Source: an uncultured Candidatus Melainabacteria bacterium
GTDB lineage: Bacteria; Cyanobacteriota; Vampirovibrionia; Gastranaerophilales; Gastranaerophilaceae
Reading direction: 5' to 3'
Length of the DNA stretch: 24,162 nucleotides
NCBI GenBank assembly: GCA_934675685.1
Contig: CAKURL010000022.1
Coordinates: 1 to 24,162 of the forward strand
Position numbers and translations under genes: made by a program. The stretch's first letter is position 1; every line of letters begins with the position of its first letter. This document shows positions 6,766 through 14,471 of the stretch, one piece after another. A model generated the notes under the pieces. It was not told where the DNA came from. It worked only from the letters and a program-made list of their open reading frames with translations, and searched no databases.

Positions 6766-8553
6766 ATGATAAACGATGAATTTTTAAAAGAATATGATGA
6801 AATTTTAACTCAAACGGAAAAGCCTTCTCGCTATATTGGGGGTGAATTTGGAAGCTACAATAAAGATTTTTCAAGCTCGAGAGTTCGTATGCTTCTTGCT
6901 TTTCCTGATAAATATGAAATAGGGATAAGTAATTTTGGGCATAAAATTTTATATGACATAGTAAATAAATCTCCTGATTTTATGGCGGATAGAGTTTATG
7001 CGCCCGACAAAGACTTTGTTTCTTTGCTTGAAAAATATAATAAAGAATTATATGCTCTAGAATCAAAAAGAAAAGTCAAAGAGTTTGATGTCGTGGGTTT
7101 TGGGCTTCAATATGAATTATGTTATACGACAATTTTAAAAATGCTTGAAATGTCAAAAATCGAAGTATTGAGCGAAAAAAGAAAAGAGTCCGACCCTATT
7201 ATTTTAGCTGGAGGCCCATGTGCTACAAATCCAAAGCCAATGAACAAATTCATTGATATTTTTGCAATTGGAGATGGCGAAGATGTAATTCTTGAAATTT
7301 TAGAAGTTTGTAAGGAATTTAAAAACAAAATTTCAAGAAAAGAATTAATCGAAAAATTAGCTAAAATCGAAGGAGTTTATGCGCCTTTAGTTGGAAATAA
7401 AACAAAAAAAAGAATTACGCAATTGAAAAAAGAAACGCACCCGACAAATTCTCCCGTTCCTCATTTTGCTTCTGTTCAAGATAGGGCGGTTGTGGAATTA
7501 AGAAGAGGCTGCGGAAGATTGTGCCGCTTTTGTCAAGCTTCTCATATCAATCTTCCAATTAGAGAAAGAAAAAAAGAAGAAATCGTGGAACTAACAAAAG
7601 AATATGTTAAAAACACAGGCTACGATGAATATTCCTTGCTTTCTTTGTCCTCTAATGACCATAGCGAAATAAATGAAATCCTAAAAGATTTAAATTGCTA
7701 TTTTAAAGACACAGGTGTGGGTGTTTCTTTGCCTTCTCAAAGGGCAGATAGGTTTTCTTTGGAGCTTGCAAATTTAATCCATGGCGAAAAAAAATCCACA
7801 GTGACAATCGCCCCAGAAGCAGGCAGTCAGAGAATGAGAGACATTATAAACAAAAATTTATCAGAAGAACAAATAATAAATGCGACAATTTCTTGTATTA
7901 AAAATGGCTGGAATAGAATAAAATTCTATTTTGTAATTGGCCTTCCAAACGAAGAAGAAGATGATTTAAGAGGAATTGTAGAATTAATTAAATCCATTAA
8001 TTTAAAATGTCGCGAAAATGGGCTAAAATATCCTCAAATCACTTGTTCGATTTCCGTTTTTGTTCCAAAACCCCACACTCCTTTCCAATGGGCAAGGCAA
8101 AATACAGTTGAAGAAGTTGAAGGAAAAATCAAGTTTTTAAGAGATTTGAAAGACGAAGAAAAAATAAAAAATGCGAAATTTAATTTCCACAATCCAAAAA
8201 TGTCTCGTCTTGAATCTTTTTTGACAAGAGGCGATGAAAATATTTCTGATTTTATTTATGAGCTATATAAAAATGGCGCATATCTTGAATCTTGGGACGA
8301 AAATTTGGATTTAGATTTATATCAAAAAATCGCTCAAAAGCTCAAAATTAGCATTGAAGAGTTAGCTTCAAAAGAATTTCAAAAAGATGAAATTTTGCCT
8401 TGGGACAATATTGACGTTGGTTTGAATAAATCTTGGCTTTGGGGGGAATATGGAAAAGCAAAATCCGCAATTTCCACTGTTCCTTGCGAAACGAAATGTA
8501 ATAATTGCGGAGTTTGTTCAAACTTTAAAGTTCATAAAGTCTTAGCGAAATAG
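6766..8553 (+). CDS. B12-binding-domain radical SAM protein (TIGR03960-type)
   Basis: This 595-residue protein belongs to a widespread but functionally uncharacterised radical SAM family. An N-terminal cobalamin-binding-like Rossmann region (about 35-190; LLAFPDKYEIGISNFGHKILY, ILAGGPCATNPKP, FAIGDGED) precedes the radical SAM core, whose cluster ligands are C249, C253 and C256 (CGRLCRFC). Later core segments include VTIAPEAGSQRMRD and FYFVIGLPNEEEDD. The far C-terminus carries four more cysteines, C574, C578, C581 and C584, a likely second metal or Fe-S site. In many genomes this family is fused to, or next to, a TIGR03936/DUF2344 protein; here neither is visible. The gene stands alone, diverges from smpB, and ends 11 bases before the end of the convergent dapL. 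The family call is strong, but the substrate is unknown. Confidence 0.88.
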   Translation: MINDEFLKEYDEILTQTEKPSRYIGGEFGSYNKDFSSSRVRMLLAFPDKYEIGISNFGHKILYDIVNKSPDFMADRVYAPDKDFVSLLEKYNKELYALESKRKVKEFDVVGFGLQYELCYTTILKMLEMSKIEVLSEKRKESDPIILAGGPCATNPKPMNKFIDIFAIGDGEDVILEILEVCKEFKNKISRKELIEKLAKIEGVYAPLVGNKTKKRITQLKKETHPTNSPVPHFASVQDRAVVELRRGCGRLCRFCQASHINLPIRERKKEEIVELTKEYVKNTGYDEYSLLSLSSNDHSEINEILKDLNCYFKDTGVGVSLPSQRADRFSLELANLIHGEKKSTVTIAPEAGSQRMRDIINKNLSEEQIINATISCIKNGWNRIKFYFVIGLPNEEEDDLRGIVELIKSINLKCRENGLKYPQITCSISVFVPKPHTPFQWARQNTVEEVEGKIKFLRDLKDEEKIKNAKFNFHNPKMSRLESFLTRGDENISDFIYELYKNGAYLESWDENLDLDLYQKIAQKLKISIEELASKEFQKDEILPWDNIDVGLNKSWLWGEYGKAKSAISTVPCETKCNNCGVCSNFKVHKVLAK

Positions 8554-8564
8554 CTTATTTATTG

Positions 8565-9767
8565 CTATTCATATCTTATTCCGGCTTCTTTAAAGCGTCT
8601 GAAGATTTCTTGAAGCCTTAAAATAGGTTGTACTAAAGAAACTCTAAAATGGTCGTCTGACATTTCGCCAAAAGCGCTTCCTGGAGTCACTAAGACACCT
8701 GTTTTATCAAGCAAATATTTGCAAAATTCCATAGAAGTCTTGAATTTTTTTGGAATTTTAATCCAAAAATACATAGTAGCGTCGCTTCGAGGAGCATAGA
8801 AACCAAGGTCTGTGAAGCCTTTTGCCATGATTTCTCTTCTTGCGTCATAAGTATCCATAATGTCTTTTACATATTGATGGTCCATTGTAAGCGCTTCTAT
8901 ACAAGCGTCTTGGACGATTGTAGATGTTCCATAGTCTATGTTTGATTTCATAGCATAAAGGTTTGAGATAAATTCTTCTTTTCCTATCGCAAAGCCACAT
9001 CTCCAGCCTGCCATATTGAAAGTTTTTGTAAAAGAATGAAATTCCATTGCGACATCTTTTGCGCCGTCGATATTAAAAATCGAATAAGGGCGATAATTTG
9101 AAAAGCAAACTTCGCCATAAGCAAGGTCTGAGATGAGCAATATGTTGTATTCTCTGCAAAAATTTACAATGTCAGCCAAAAAGCTTTTTGGTGCAACGGC
9201 TCCTGTTGGGTTGTTTGGGTAGTTTATAAAAAACATTTTTGCTTTTTTTGCGATTTCTTCAGGGATATCGTTTAAGTCAATTAAGAAGCGATTTTCTTCT
9301 TTTAAGTTTACGAAAAATGGCTTTCCGCCTGCAATCAAAGTGCCCCTGCACAAAACCGGATAATATGGATCAGGTATGATATTGATATCCCCGGGGTTTG
9401 TATAGGTCATTGCAATATTTGCAAGCCCTTCTTTTTCTCCGATTAGGGTTTGAATTTCTGTCAACGGGTCGATATCGATAAAATATCTTTCTTTTAACCA
9501 TCTTGAGATAGTTTGTCTTAGCTCTAATTTACCTCTAAAATTCGGGTAGCCGTGGTTTATTGGGTTTTTGATTGATTCTTGAGCTACTCTTACGATTGGG
9601 TCTGGAGTTGCGCCATCAGGATTTCCGATTGAAATATCTATTACATCAACCCCTTTTTTAATTGCTTCTTGTTTTAAATCTGCCAGTTGAGCAAAGATAT
9701 ATTTTGGCATGTTTAAAATTCTGTCTGCCGGTTTGATTGAAATTTTTGTTTTTGTTTCTTGTGTCAT
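8565..9767 (-). CDS. dapL: LL-diaminopimelate aminotransferase-type PLP enzyme
   Basis: This is a class I/II aminotransferase of 400 residues. It most resembles DapL, which converts tetrahydrodipicolinate directly to LL-diaminopimelate for lysine and peptidoglycan, a route used by cyanobacteria, chlamydiae and plants. Supporting segments are ADRILNMPKYIFAQL, VIDISIGNPDGATPDPI, LIGEKEGLANI, YPNNPTGAV (Asn186), the PLP-binding Lys248 in EFHSFTKTFNMAGWR, and a substrate-carboxylate Arg in FRVSLV. An alanine or other aspartate-family aminotransferase cannot be fully excluded. No other dap gene is nearby. The start has only a weak purine-rich ribosome-binding site (AAAGAGA). It lies downstream of the rpsP terminator, so it should have its own promoter within 9768-9860, where I see only weak AT-rich candidates. 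Confidence 0.8.
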   Translation of the reverse strand: MTQETKTKISIKPADRILNMPKYIFAQLADLKQEAIKKGVDVIDISIGNPDGATPDPIVRVAQESIKNPINHGYPNFRGKLELRQTISRWLKERYFIDIDPLTEIQTLIGEKEGLANIAMTYTNPGDINIIPDPYYPVLCRGTLIAGGKPFFVNLKEENRFLIDLNDIPEEIAKKAKMFFINYPNNPTGAVAPKSFLADIVNFCREYNILLISDLAYGEVCFSNYRPYSIFNIDGAKDVAMEFHSFTKTFNMAGWRCGFAIGKEEFISNLYAMKSNIDYGTSTIVQDACIEALTMDHQYVKDIMDTYDARREIMAKGFTDLGFYAPRSDATMYFWIKIPKKFKTSMEFCKYLLDKTGVLVTPGSAFGEMSDDHFRVSLVQPILRLQEIFRRFKEAGIRYE

Positions 9768-9854
9768 TATTTTTTTCTCTTTCGCTAAATTAAATCTATG
9801 AACGTTTTTTTGAATATTTTAAGCGTTTTTTAAAGTGTTTTTTAGTAAAACGAG

Positions 9855-9893
9855 CATAAAAAAAGAAGCCTCGAAAAACCCGAGGCTTCTTTT
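9855..9893 (-). terminator. Intrinsic terminator of rpsP
   Basis: Perfect 13-base arms (9861-9873 and 9881-9893, core GAAGCCTCG / CGAGGCTTC) enclose a 7-base loop. On the minus strand the stem is followed by a run of T into ATGCTCG. It lies 17 bases after the rpsP stop codon. This is the only textbook terminator I find in the window. Confidence 0.92.
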
Positions 9894-9909
9894 AAAATTA
9901 CTTATAAAA

Positions 9910-10275
9910 CTACGCCTCAGGAGTTTCAGCAGCGGCTTCCGCTGCCGCTTGGGCTTCTTGTGCGGCTTTCTTTTCTTCTTCTAATTTAGCTTGAGCTTTT
10001 TTAGAAAGTTTTTTAACTTCTGATTTTTTGTAGTTTAAAGTACCGTCTTCGTTTGCGTTGTTGATTAAGTAGCAAACAGTTTCGGTAGGTTGAGCGCCTT
10101 GAGCGATTCTAGCTTTAGCTCTTTCAACGTTCAATTTCATTTCTTTTGTTTTAGGGTTGTAATAGCCTAATTCTTCAACTGCAGCGCCTTCTCTTTTTGC
10201 GCGCGCGTCAATAGCGATTATTCTGTATGAAGGATTCTTTTTATACCCTAATCTTTTTAGTCTTAATTTAATCAC
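9910..10275 (-). CDS. rpsP: 30S ribosomal protein S16
   Basis: S16 is a small-subunit assembly protein. The N-terminal ~85 residues match the family (MIKLRLKRLGYKKNPSYRII, DARAKREG, EELGYYNPKT, and the RIAQGAQPTETV helix). A C-terminal extension of about 30 residues, rich in Lys, Glu, Ala and Gln, ends in an Ala/Glu-rich tail; such tails vary between species. The start codon is GTG at 10275, with AAAGGGA upstream and no better in-frame start. It is transcribed alone: it has its own promoter and a strong terminator. The common partners rimM, trmD and rplS are not adjacent. Confidence 0.96.
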   Translation of the reverse strand: MIKLRLKRLGYKKNPSYRIIAIDARAKREGAAVEELGYYNPKTKEMKLNVERAKARIAQGAQPTETVCYLINNANEDGTLNYKKSEVKKLSKKAQAKLEEEKKAAQEAQAAAEAAAETPEA

Positions 10276-10307
10276 TTTATCAAATCCCTTTGTAAAATAC
10301 TGTCTTT

Positions 10308-10345
10308 ATTCTATCAAACTATAAACATATTTATTTTGCAAGCAA
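10308..10345 (-). promoter_or_regulatory. rpsP promoter region
   Basis: On the minus strand an extended -10, TGA followed by TAGAAT, lies at 10316-10308, identical to the smpB box. Predicted +1 is near 10301, a leader of about 26 bases containing the AAAGGGA ribosome-binding site. An upstream alternative is TTGCTT (10345-10340), a 16-base spacer and TATAGT (10323-10318). Either would serve rpsP. Confidence 0.5.
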
Positions 10346-10379
10346 TCTGGCTCAAAATATGTTAATTTTTTTTAATATA

Positions 10380-10388
10380 TGGTATTAT
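10380..10388 (+). promoter_or_regulatory. Extended -10 box of the TrpD-fold gene, predicted leaderless
   Basis: TGG followed by TATTAT (10383-10388) puts +1 at about 10395, one base before the GTG start codon. There is no ribosome-binding site. No convincing -35 hexamer is visible, as expected for an extended -10 promoter. Confidence 0.5.
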
Positions 10389-10395
10389 TGATGAC

Positions 10396-11418
10396 GTGAT
10401 TAATCAAGCGATAGAAAAAATTTTAAATAAAGAAAATCTTGATTTCGTCGAGTCTAAAGAATGTTTTGACGAAGTTTTTCAAGGGCTCGCGGGCGAAATT
10501 TTGGCGACTTCTTTTATTGGCATGCTGAAAATGAAAGAAGAAACAATTGATGAAATCTCGGGTGCAATCGTCTCTTTTAACGAAGCAAACAGAAAAATTT
10601 CAATAGGCAAAAATAAAGATAACACTATCCAAAACGTCTTTTTTGAGACATCTCAAAGTAAAAAATATTTTAATTTTGCTTTTGTAAATGACTTGATATG
10701 TTCTGCTAGTGGGCTCATCAGCTCTGATTATTCTTTTGAAAACTCTTTGTTTTGGGCTTTAAAAGACAAATTTCAAATTTTTGATAAGCTTGATTTTATT
10801 ATTCAAGACGCGAACGACTTGGATTTTGAAGAAACAAACTATGTTTTGTTAAAATTGAAAAACGATATTCCGAATTTCAAATATTCAAGCGAAATTTTTC
10901 TTAATTTAAACTTTAAAACAATTTTAAACTATGCTTTTGCTTTTTTTAACCCAACAGGGGCAAAAAACCTTTACTTTGGGCTTGATGACAAAAATGACGT
11001 AAATAAATTAGCGCAAATCGCTCTAAAACTTGGCTATTCAAATTCAGTCGTTGTGGCAGGTTCAAATAATCTTCCTTTTGTCACGCCTTTTGGCTCTAGT
11101 TTTGTTGCGGAAGCCTGGAAAAACAAGATTTTCACTTATGAACTTTCTTTTGGCCTTCTTGATTTTTCTGAACATGATAAAAAAGAAATTGAAATCGAAA
11201 ATAAAGAAGAATTTAAAGAACTGTTTTTTGATTTAATTGAAAACAAGCTTGATGAGAAAAATGCAATTTTTGAAACATGCGTTGTAAATTCTGCTTTAGC
11301 TCTATATATTTCAAAAAAAGCTGATTCTTTGATGGAAGGAATAGATTTAGCAAAAAAGACAATAAAAGACGGGCTTTTAAAAGAAAAATTTTCTCAGATT
11401 AAAAGATTTTATTCTTAA
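10396..11418 (+). CDS. TrpD-fold (anthranilate phosphoribosyltransferase-like) protein lacking catalytic motifs
   Basis: The 340-residue length equals that of TrpD, and the two ends align with it. The N-terminal helical domain is there (FQGLAGEILATSFIGMLKMK, EETIDEISGAI), and the C-terminal half has FFNPTGAKNLYFGL, KLAQIALKLGYSNSVVVAG and the closing NSALALYISKKADSLMEGIDLAKKTI. The catalytic loops are gone. At the position of the PRPP-binding GTGGD the sequence reads ETSQS; FNIS became FNFA; and no KHGNR or SSxxGSAD motif exists. The frame is intact, so I infer a pseudoenzyme with a new, perhaps binding-only, role rather than a decayed gene. Start GTG follows an extended -10 box; the upstream ATG at 10391 is out of frame and stops at once. 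No other trp gene is near. Fold assignment is by eye. Confidence 0.7.
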   Translation: MINQAIEKILNKENLDFVESKECFDEVFQGLAGEILATSFIGMLKMKEETIDEISGAIVSFNEANRKISIGKNKDNTIQNVFFETSQSKKYFNFAFVNDLICSASGLISSDYSFENSLFWALKDKFQIFDKLDFIIQDANDLDFEETNYVLLKLKNDIPNFKYSSEIFLNLNFKTILNYAFAFFNPTGAKNLYFGLDDKNDVNKLAQIALKLGYSNSVVVAGSNNLPFVTPFGSSFVAEAWKNKIFTYELSFGLLDFSEHDKKEIEIENKEEFKELFFDLIENKLDEKNAIFETCVVNSALALYISKKADSLMEGIDLAKKTIKDGLLKEKFSQIKRFYS

Positions 11419-11434
11419 AAAATCAACTTTTTAT

Positions 11435-11463
11435 TTGAACAATTAAAAATTTGAAATTATAAT
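11435..11463 (+). promoter_or_regulatory. Promoter of the exported-protein gene, predicted leaderless
   Basis: TTGAAC (11435-11440), a 17-base spacer and a consensus TATAAT (11458-11463) form one of the best sigma-70-type promoters in the window. Predicted +1 is 11470-11472, and the GTG start codon is at 11472. No ribosome-binding site fits in between. Confidence 0.7.
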
Positions 11464-11471
11464 ATTAAATT

Positions 11472-12239
11472 GTGAAGAAGATTTTTTTGATATTTTTTAT
11501 AATTTTTTCTATGAATTCTTTTTGTTTTTCAAAAACCCAACAAGAAGAATATCAAAATGACGCTTTGTATTCTGAAGAATATTTCGATTATTTAATAGAA
11601 TGCGCTTCTTTAGAAGCTCAAGAAAAGGCGGAAGCCCAAAAAGCACTCGAAAAAGAAAAAGCTAAGAAAAATAAAAATTTAAAAAATTTATCTGAAATCA
11701 CGCAAGACGAAATAGATGAAGCTGACTCTGAAGCACAAGATAGCATTTCAGAAGTCTATGAACCTTTTAAATTGAGAATTGAAAGCAAAGAAATAGGCTC
11801 TTATTCTGAAGCTTTTAAAAAAGAAGATTCAAAAACAATTATTCCTATAACTTCTAAATTTAGCTTAACTCAAGACACTTTGAAATTTAAAAATAAATAT
11901 AATAGCAACGACTACAGGATTTTAGCCGGCGGCGAATATCAATTTAACAAATATTTTAACGTTGCTTCTGGGCTTGAAACAAACTACAGAAGCCTTGATC
12001 AGACTCCTATTTCAAAAAAAATATATATCACACCGACTTTAAAATTATCAAATAAGCTTTCTGTCTCTTTTTATAACAAAATGGACACTCAAACAAAATC
12101 TTCTGACCACGATGTGAGCTTGAATTTTTCTCCTTTTAAATCGAACAAAGTCGATTTAAAAATTTATGCAGGCTTAACAAGAGCGCAATCAGGAACAACG
12201 TCTGAAAGCGTTTCTTTCTATACTAATTTCTATTTTTAA
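11472..12239 (+). CDS. Exported, possibly outer-membrane protein, function unknown
   Basis: The product has 255 residues and a clear N-terminal signal peptide (MKK, then a Phe/Ile-rich core, with a likely cleavage after about residue 21). Residues about 25-90 form a charged, probably helical region rich in Glu, Lys and Ala. From about residue 120 onward the sequence alternates polar and aromatic residues in beta-strand fashion (YRILAGGEYQF, NKYFNVASGLETNYR, KLSVSFYNKM, VDLKIYAGLTRA) and ends in FYTNFYF, with the terminal Phe typical of outer-membrane beta-barrel proteins. I infer a small barrel or a periplasmic beta-domain with a helical stalk; there is no named family. GTG start at the predicted transcript start. 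Its last 4 bases overlap the convergent gene at 12236. Confidence 0.7.
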   Translation: MKKIFLIFFIIFSMNSFCFSKTQQEEYQNDALYSEEYFDYLIECASLEAQEKAEAQKALEKEKAKKNKNLKNLSEITQDEIDEADSEAQDSISEVYEPFKLRIESKEIGSYSEAFKKEDSKTIIPITSKFSLTQDTLKFKNKYNSNDYRILAGGEYQFNKYFNVASGLETNYRSLDQTPISKKIYITPTLKLSNKLSVSFYNKMDTQTKSSDHDVSLNFSPFKSNKVDLKIYAGLTRAQSGTTSESVSFYTNFYF

Positions 12240-12760
12240 TTTTGCAAGAAATTTTTATTGTACAAAGAAAGCATTTCAAGGCTCATCATCAAAGCTTGGT
12301 TGGTGCCATCTTGCATAGTGTTTGCGCCTTGGGCTTGTGCTTGGATAGAAGCCAATTCGCGGCTTAGAGATTTTAATTCTAAAAGCTCATTTTTGTTGTT
12401 TGAAGAAGCTTGGATTTTTTCTTCAAGCCCAGCTTCCACCATATTTGAAATTTCTTGAAAAGAAGCCTTTTCGTCTACAGAAATCCCTATTTTTTTGGCT
12501 AAACTGATTAATTTTTCTTTGTTGTCGTCTTTTGCTTGACTGCTTTGATTTTGGTCTTTATTAGACAAGCTTTGGTTTTCTTGCTCTTTTGCAAGTTCAA
12601 ATTTTCTTATCATTTGTTGCGCTTGGGCTTCTGTGATGTTTTTATTATAAACTATCCCGAGCTCTTCAAGCTTTGCTTTTGTGGCGTTTGTGAGTTTTTG
12701 GTTATATGCTCCAAAAGAACTTGCTCCCATTGCCAAATTTATATTATTTATGCCTGCCAT
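12236..12760 (-). CDS. Small coiled, Gln/Asn-rich protein, function unknown
   Basis: The product has 174 residues, is hydrophilic, and has no signal peptide or membrane helix. It begins MAGINNINLAMGASSFGAYN and continues with a segment resembling a short helical domain (KLTNATKAKLEELG, then NKNITEAQAQQMIRKFE). A Gln/Ser/Asn/Lys-rich linker (about 60-85), a second helical part (SVDEKASFQEISNMVEAGLEEKI) and C-terminal helices ending NKNFLQN follow. The layout of N-terminal segment, linker and helices with heptad-like spacing suggests an adaptor or structural role. I recall similar proteins only from Melainabacteria-type genomes, but cannot verify this. An AAGGA ribosome-binding site precedes the ATG, and a sigma-28-like promoter lies about 60 bases upstream, which would link it to motility-type regulation. 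Confidence 0.75.
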   Translation of the reverse strand: MAGINNINLAMGASSFGAYNQKLTNATKAKLEELGIVYNKNITEAQAQQMIRKFELAKEQENQSLSNKDQNQSSQAKDDNKEKLISLAKKIGISVDEKASFQEISNMVEAGLEEKIQASSNNKNELLELKSLSRELASIQAQAQGANTMQDGTNQALMMSLEMLSLYNKNFLQN

Positions 12761-12819
12761 AATTTTTTCCTTTTTATTTCCTTAATGGAATTACCCTTCT
12801 TGTCAACCTTATGGCATAT

Positions 12820-12846
12820 TTATCGGCATTTTTATTTCAAAAATTA
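12820..12846 (-). promoter_or_regulatory. Sigma-28 (FliA/SigD)-like promoter
   Basis: On the minus strand TAAT (12846-12843), 15 bases and GCCGATAA (12827-12820) match the flagellar sigma-28 consensus TAAA-N15-GCCGATAA at 11 of 12 positions with exact spacing. Predicted +1 is near 12813, giving a leader of about 53 bases to the ATG at 12760. A TTGACA at 12806-12801 could be a separate sigma-70 -35 box, but its -10 partner (TAAGGA) is poor. Confidence 0.45.
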
Positions 12847-12854
12847 GCTTTAAA

Positions 12855-14471
12855 TTAATTATTTTTACAATTCTTAACACAATCTTGTTTATTGAAATTT
12901 GTTTCAAAAATGTGGTCAAGTTCTTCGATTGTAAGCTTTCTTGGGTAAAAATATGAAAAATGTCTTTTAGCATTAATCACAAAAGCACTATAAAAATTGT
13001 CTTGATATATTTGGCTATAGCCTAATTCTATTAATATGTTTGAGTTTCTTGCAATTGGCCTGTAATTTTCAAAAATAATGACATCAGGAGGATATTCAAA
13101 CAAAATTCTTAAAGGTTTTTCGCCTTCTAGGTTGAAAAAGTCTGTTGTCATTTTTAAATATTCTTTTGGGTAAACTTGTTCATATCTTGAATTCATAAAG
13201 ACTTTGAGCTTTGGGTAACCTTTAAAAGAAACGTAGTCTGAAATGGTGAAAGGCGCTAAGACTTTAGCTTCCACGTTATTTTCAATTAAAAAATTTACAC
13301 AATCCACAGGGAAAAATTCTCTTGAATCTGCCCAAGTTGTTTCTTTGTAGCTTGAATTTGAAATTAAAACAAAAGAATAAATCAAAACAAAAATATATAA
13401 TAAATATTTAAAATATTTTTGAATTGAATAAAAAAAGTTGTTTTTTAAAGCTTTTAAAATAAAAGTTTTTATAAAATTGAAGAGTTTATAAAAATCTTGA
13501 TAGCAATATAAACTAAAGCAAACGATGAATAATTCTATGTGTTTGATGTGCAAAATTGATAAAATAATTGTGGCTAAAAGGACTAAAATCCTTGCGAAAT
13601 CCGGTTTTTCCCTTTTGAAATTTTTAATATTTTTAAATTGCAAGATAATCCAAAAAAGAGCGAATAATAAGAAAAATTTATAAACCCAAAGATTTAAGCT
13701 TCTTATTTGAGGGTTGAAAATGTTGCTCCATTCTGACATCGAGCTTTTGTCGTAAGTCAAAGCGTCAAACAAAAATAGAATATATTTATAACCCCAAGGG
13801 TTGATAAAAAACGTCAAAAGCACCAAAACAAAGCCTAAACACAAGCATTTTGAAGGTTTTTTTGAAATAAAAGAGTTTAAAATGTATAAAAATAATATTC
13901 CGACTCCGGCTAAAATTCCCCCGTGGCAATTTAGCCAAAAAACGCTTAAAATGGGCAAAATAAACAAATATTTTTTGTCTTCAAGCTTTAATTTTTCAAG
14001 GCATAAAATCCAAAAAGGCAATAAAATAAAACTTATCCATTGGATTTTGATTGTATTATAGATTAAATTAAAATTTACAATATGCAAAACTAAAAGAAAA
14101 TAAAAAGAGAAATTATAAGGATTTTCTTTTGAATTTTCAATTTTTAGCATTTTCGAAATTGCAAAAGAAATAGAAAAAATATAAAGAAAAATTAAAGCGC
14201 CTTTTAGAAAAATAAGCCCAAAAAGCCCAAAAGCTTTTTGAATTAGATAAAATAATCCGCTAAAAAGCCATTCGTGATCCACCCAAGAGCCCGTTGGGGT
14301 ATAAGAAAAAACATCTTTTGTCATAGGAAAAAAGCATTCTACAACGGCTTTTCCTTGAATTAGCCTTGAAAATAAGTCGTTATCAAGCCCGTTATAATTG
14401 AAGCTAAGCGCCATAATCGCCAAGAGTAAAACAAAATAAAATAAAAATGTATCAAATTTTTTATAAAACAT
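12855..14471 (-). CDS. GT-C-type polytopic membrane protein (putative glycosyltransferase)
   Basis: The 538-residue product has about ten membrane helices in residues 8-372 and a soluble C-terminal part of about 165 residues. The first outside loop carries acidic residues (GLDNDLFSRL near 28-37) and then DVFSYTPTGSWVDHEWLF near 53-70. Later loops have NCHGG (181-185) and NPWGY (224-228). This combination is familiar from uncharacterised GT-C-fold proteins that would use polyprenyl-phosphate sugars outside the membrane; the fold is an inference. The start codon overlaps the end of the upstream gene by 11 bases, so the two are coupled. The acceptor (glycolipid, wall polymer or protein) is unknown. 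The stop region overlaps the -35 side of the sigma-28-like promoter. Confidence 0.7.
   Translation of the reverse strand: MFYKKFDTFLFYFVLLLAIMALSFNYNGLDNDLFSRLIQGKAVVECFFPMTKDVFSYTPTGSWVDHEWLFSGLFYLIQKAFGLFGLIFLKGALIFLYIFSISFAISKMLKIENSKENPYNFSFYFLLVLHIVNFNLIYNTIKIQWISFILLPFWILCLEKLKLEDKKYLFILPILSVFWLNCHGGILAGVGILFLYILNSFISKKPSKCLCLGFVLVLLTFFINPWGYKYILFLFDALTYDKSSMSEWSNIFNPQIRSLNLWVYKFFLLFALFWIILQFKNIKNFKREKPDFARILVLLATIILSILHIKHIELFIVCFSLYCYQDFYKLFNFIKTFILKALKNNFFYSIQKYFKYLLYIFVLIYSFVLISNSSYKETTWADSREFFPVDCVNFLIENNVEAKVLAPFTISDYVSFKGYPKLKVFMNSRYEQVYPKEYLKMTTDFFNLEGEKPLRILFEYPPDVIIFENYRPIARNSNILIELGYSQIYQDNFYSAFVINAKRHFSYFYPRKLTIEELDHIFETNFNKQDCVKNCKNN

Noticed and set aside
12801..12806. Perfect TTGACA -35 box (minus strand) upstream of the 12236-12760 gene
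   Set aside because: No acceptable -10 hexamer lies 15-19 bases downstream (best is TAAGGA), so it is not listed as a separate promoter.
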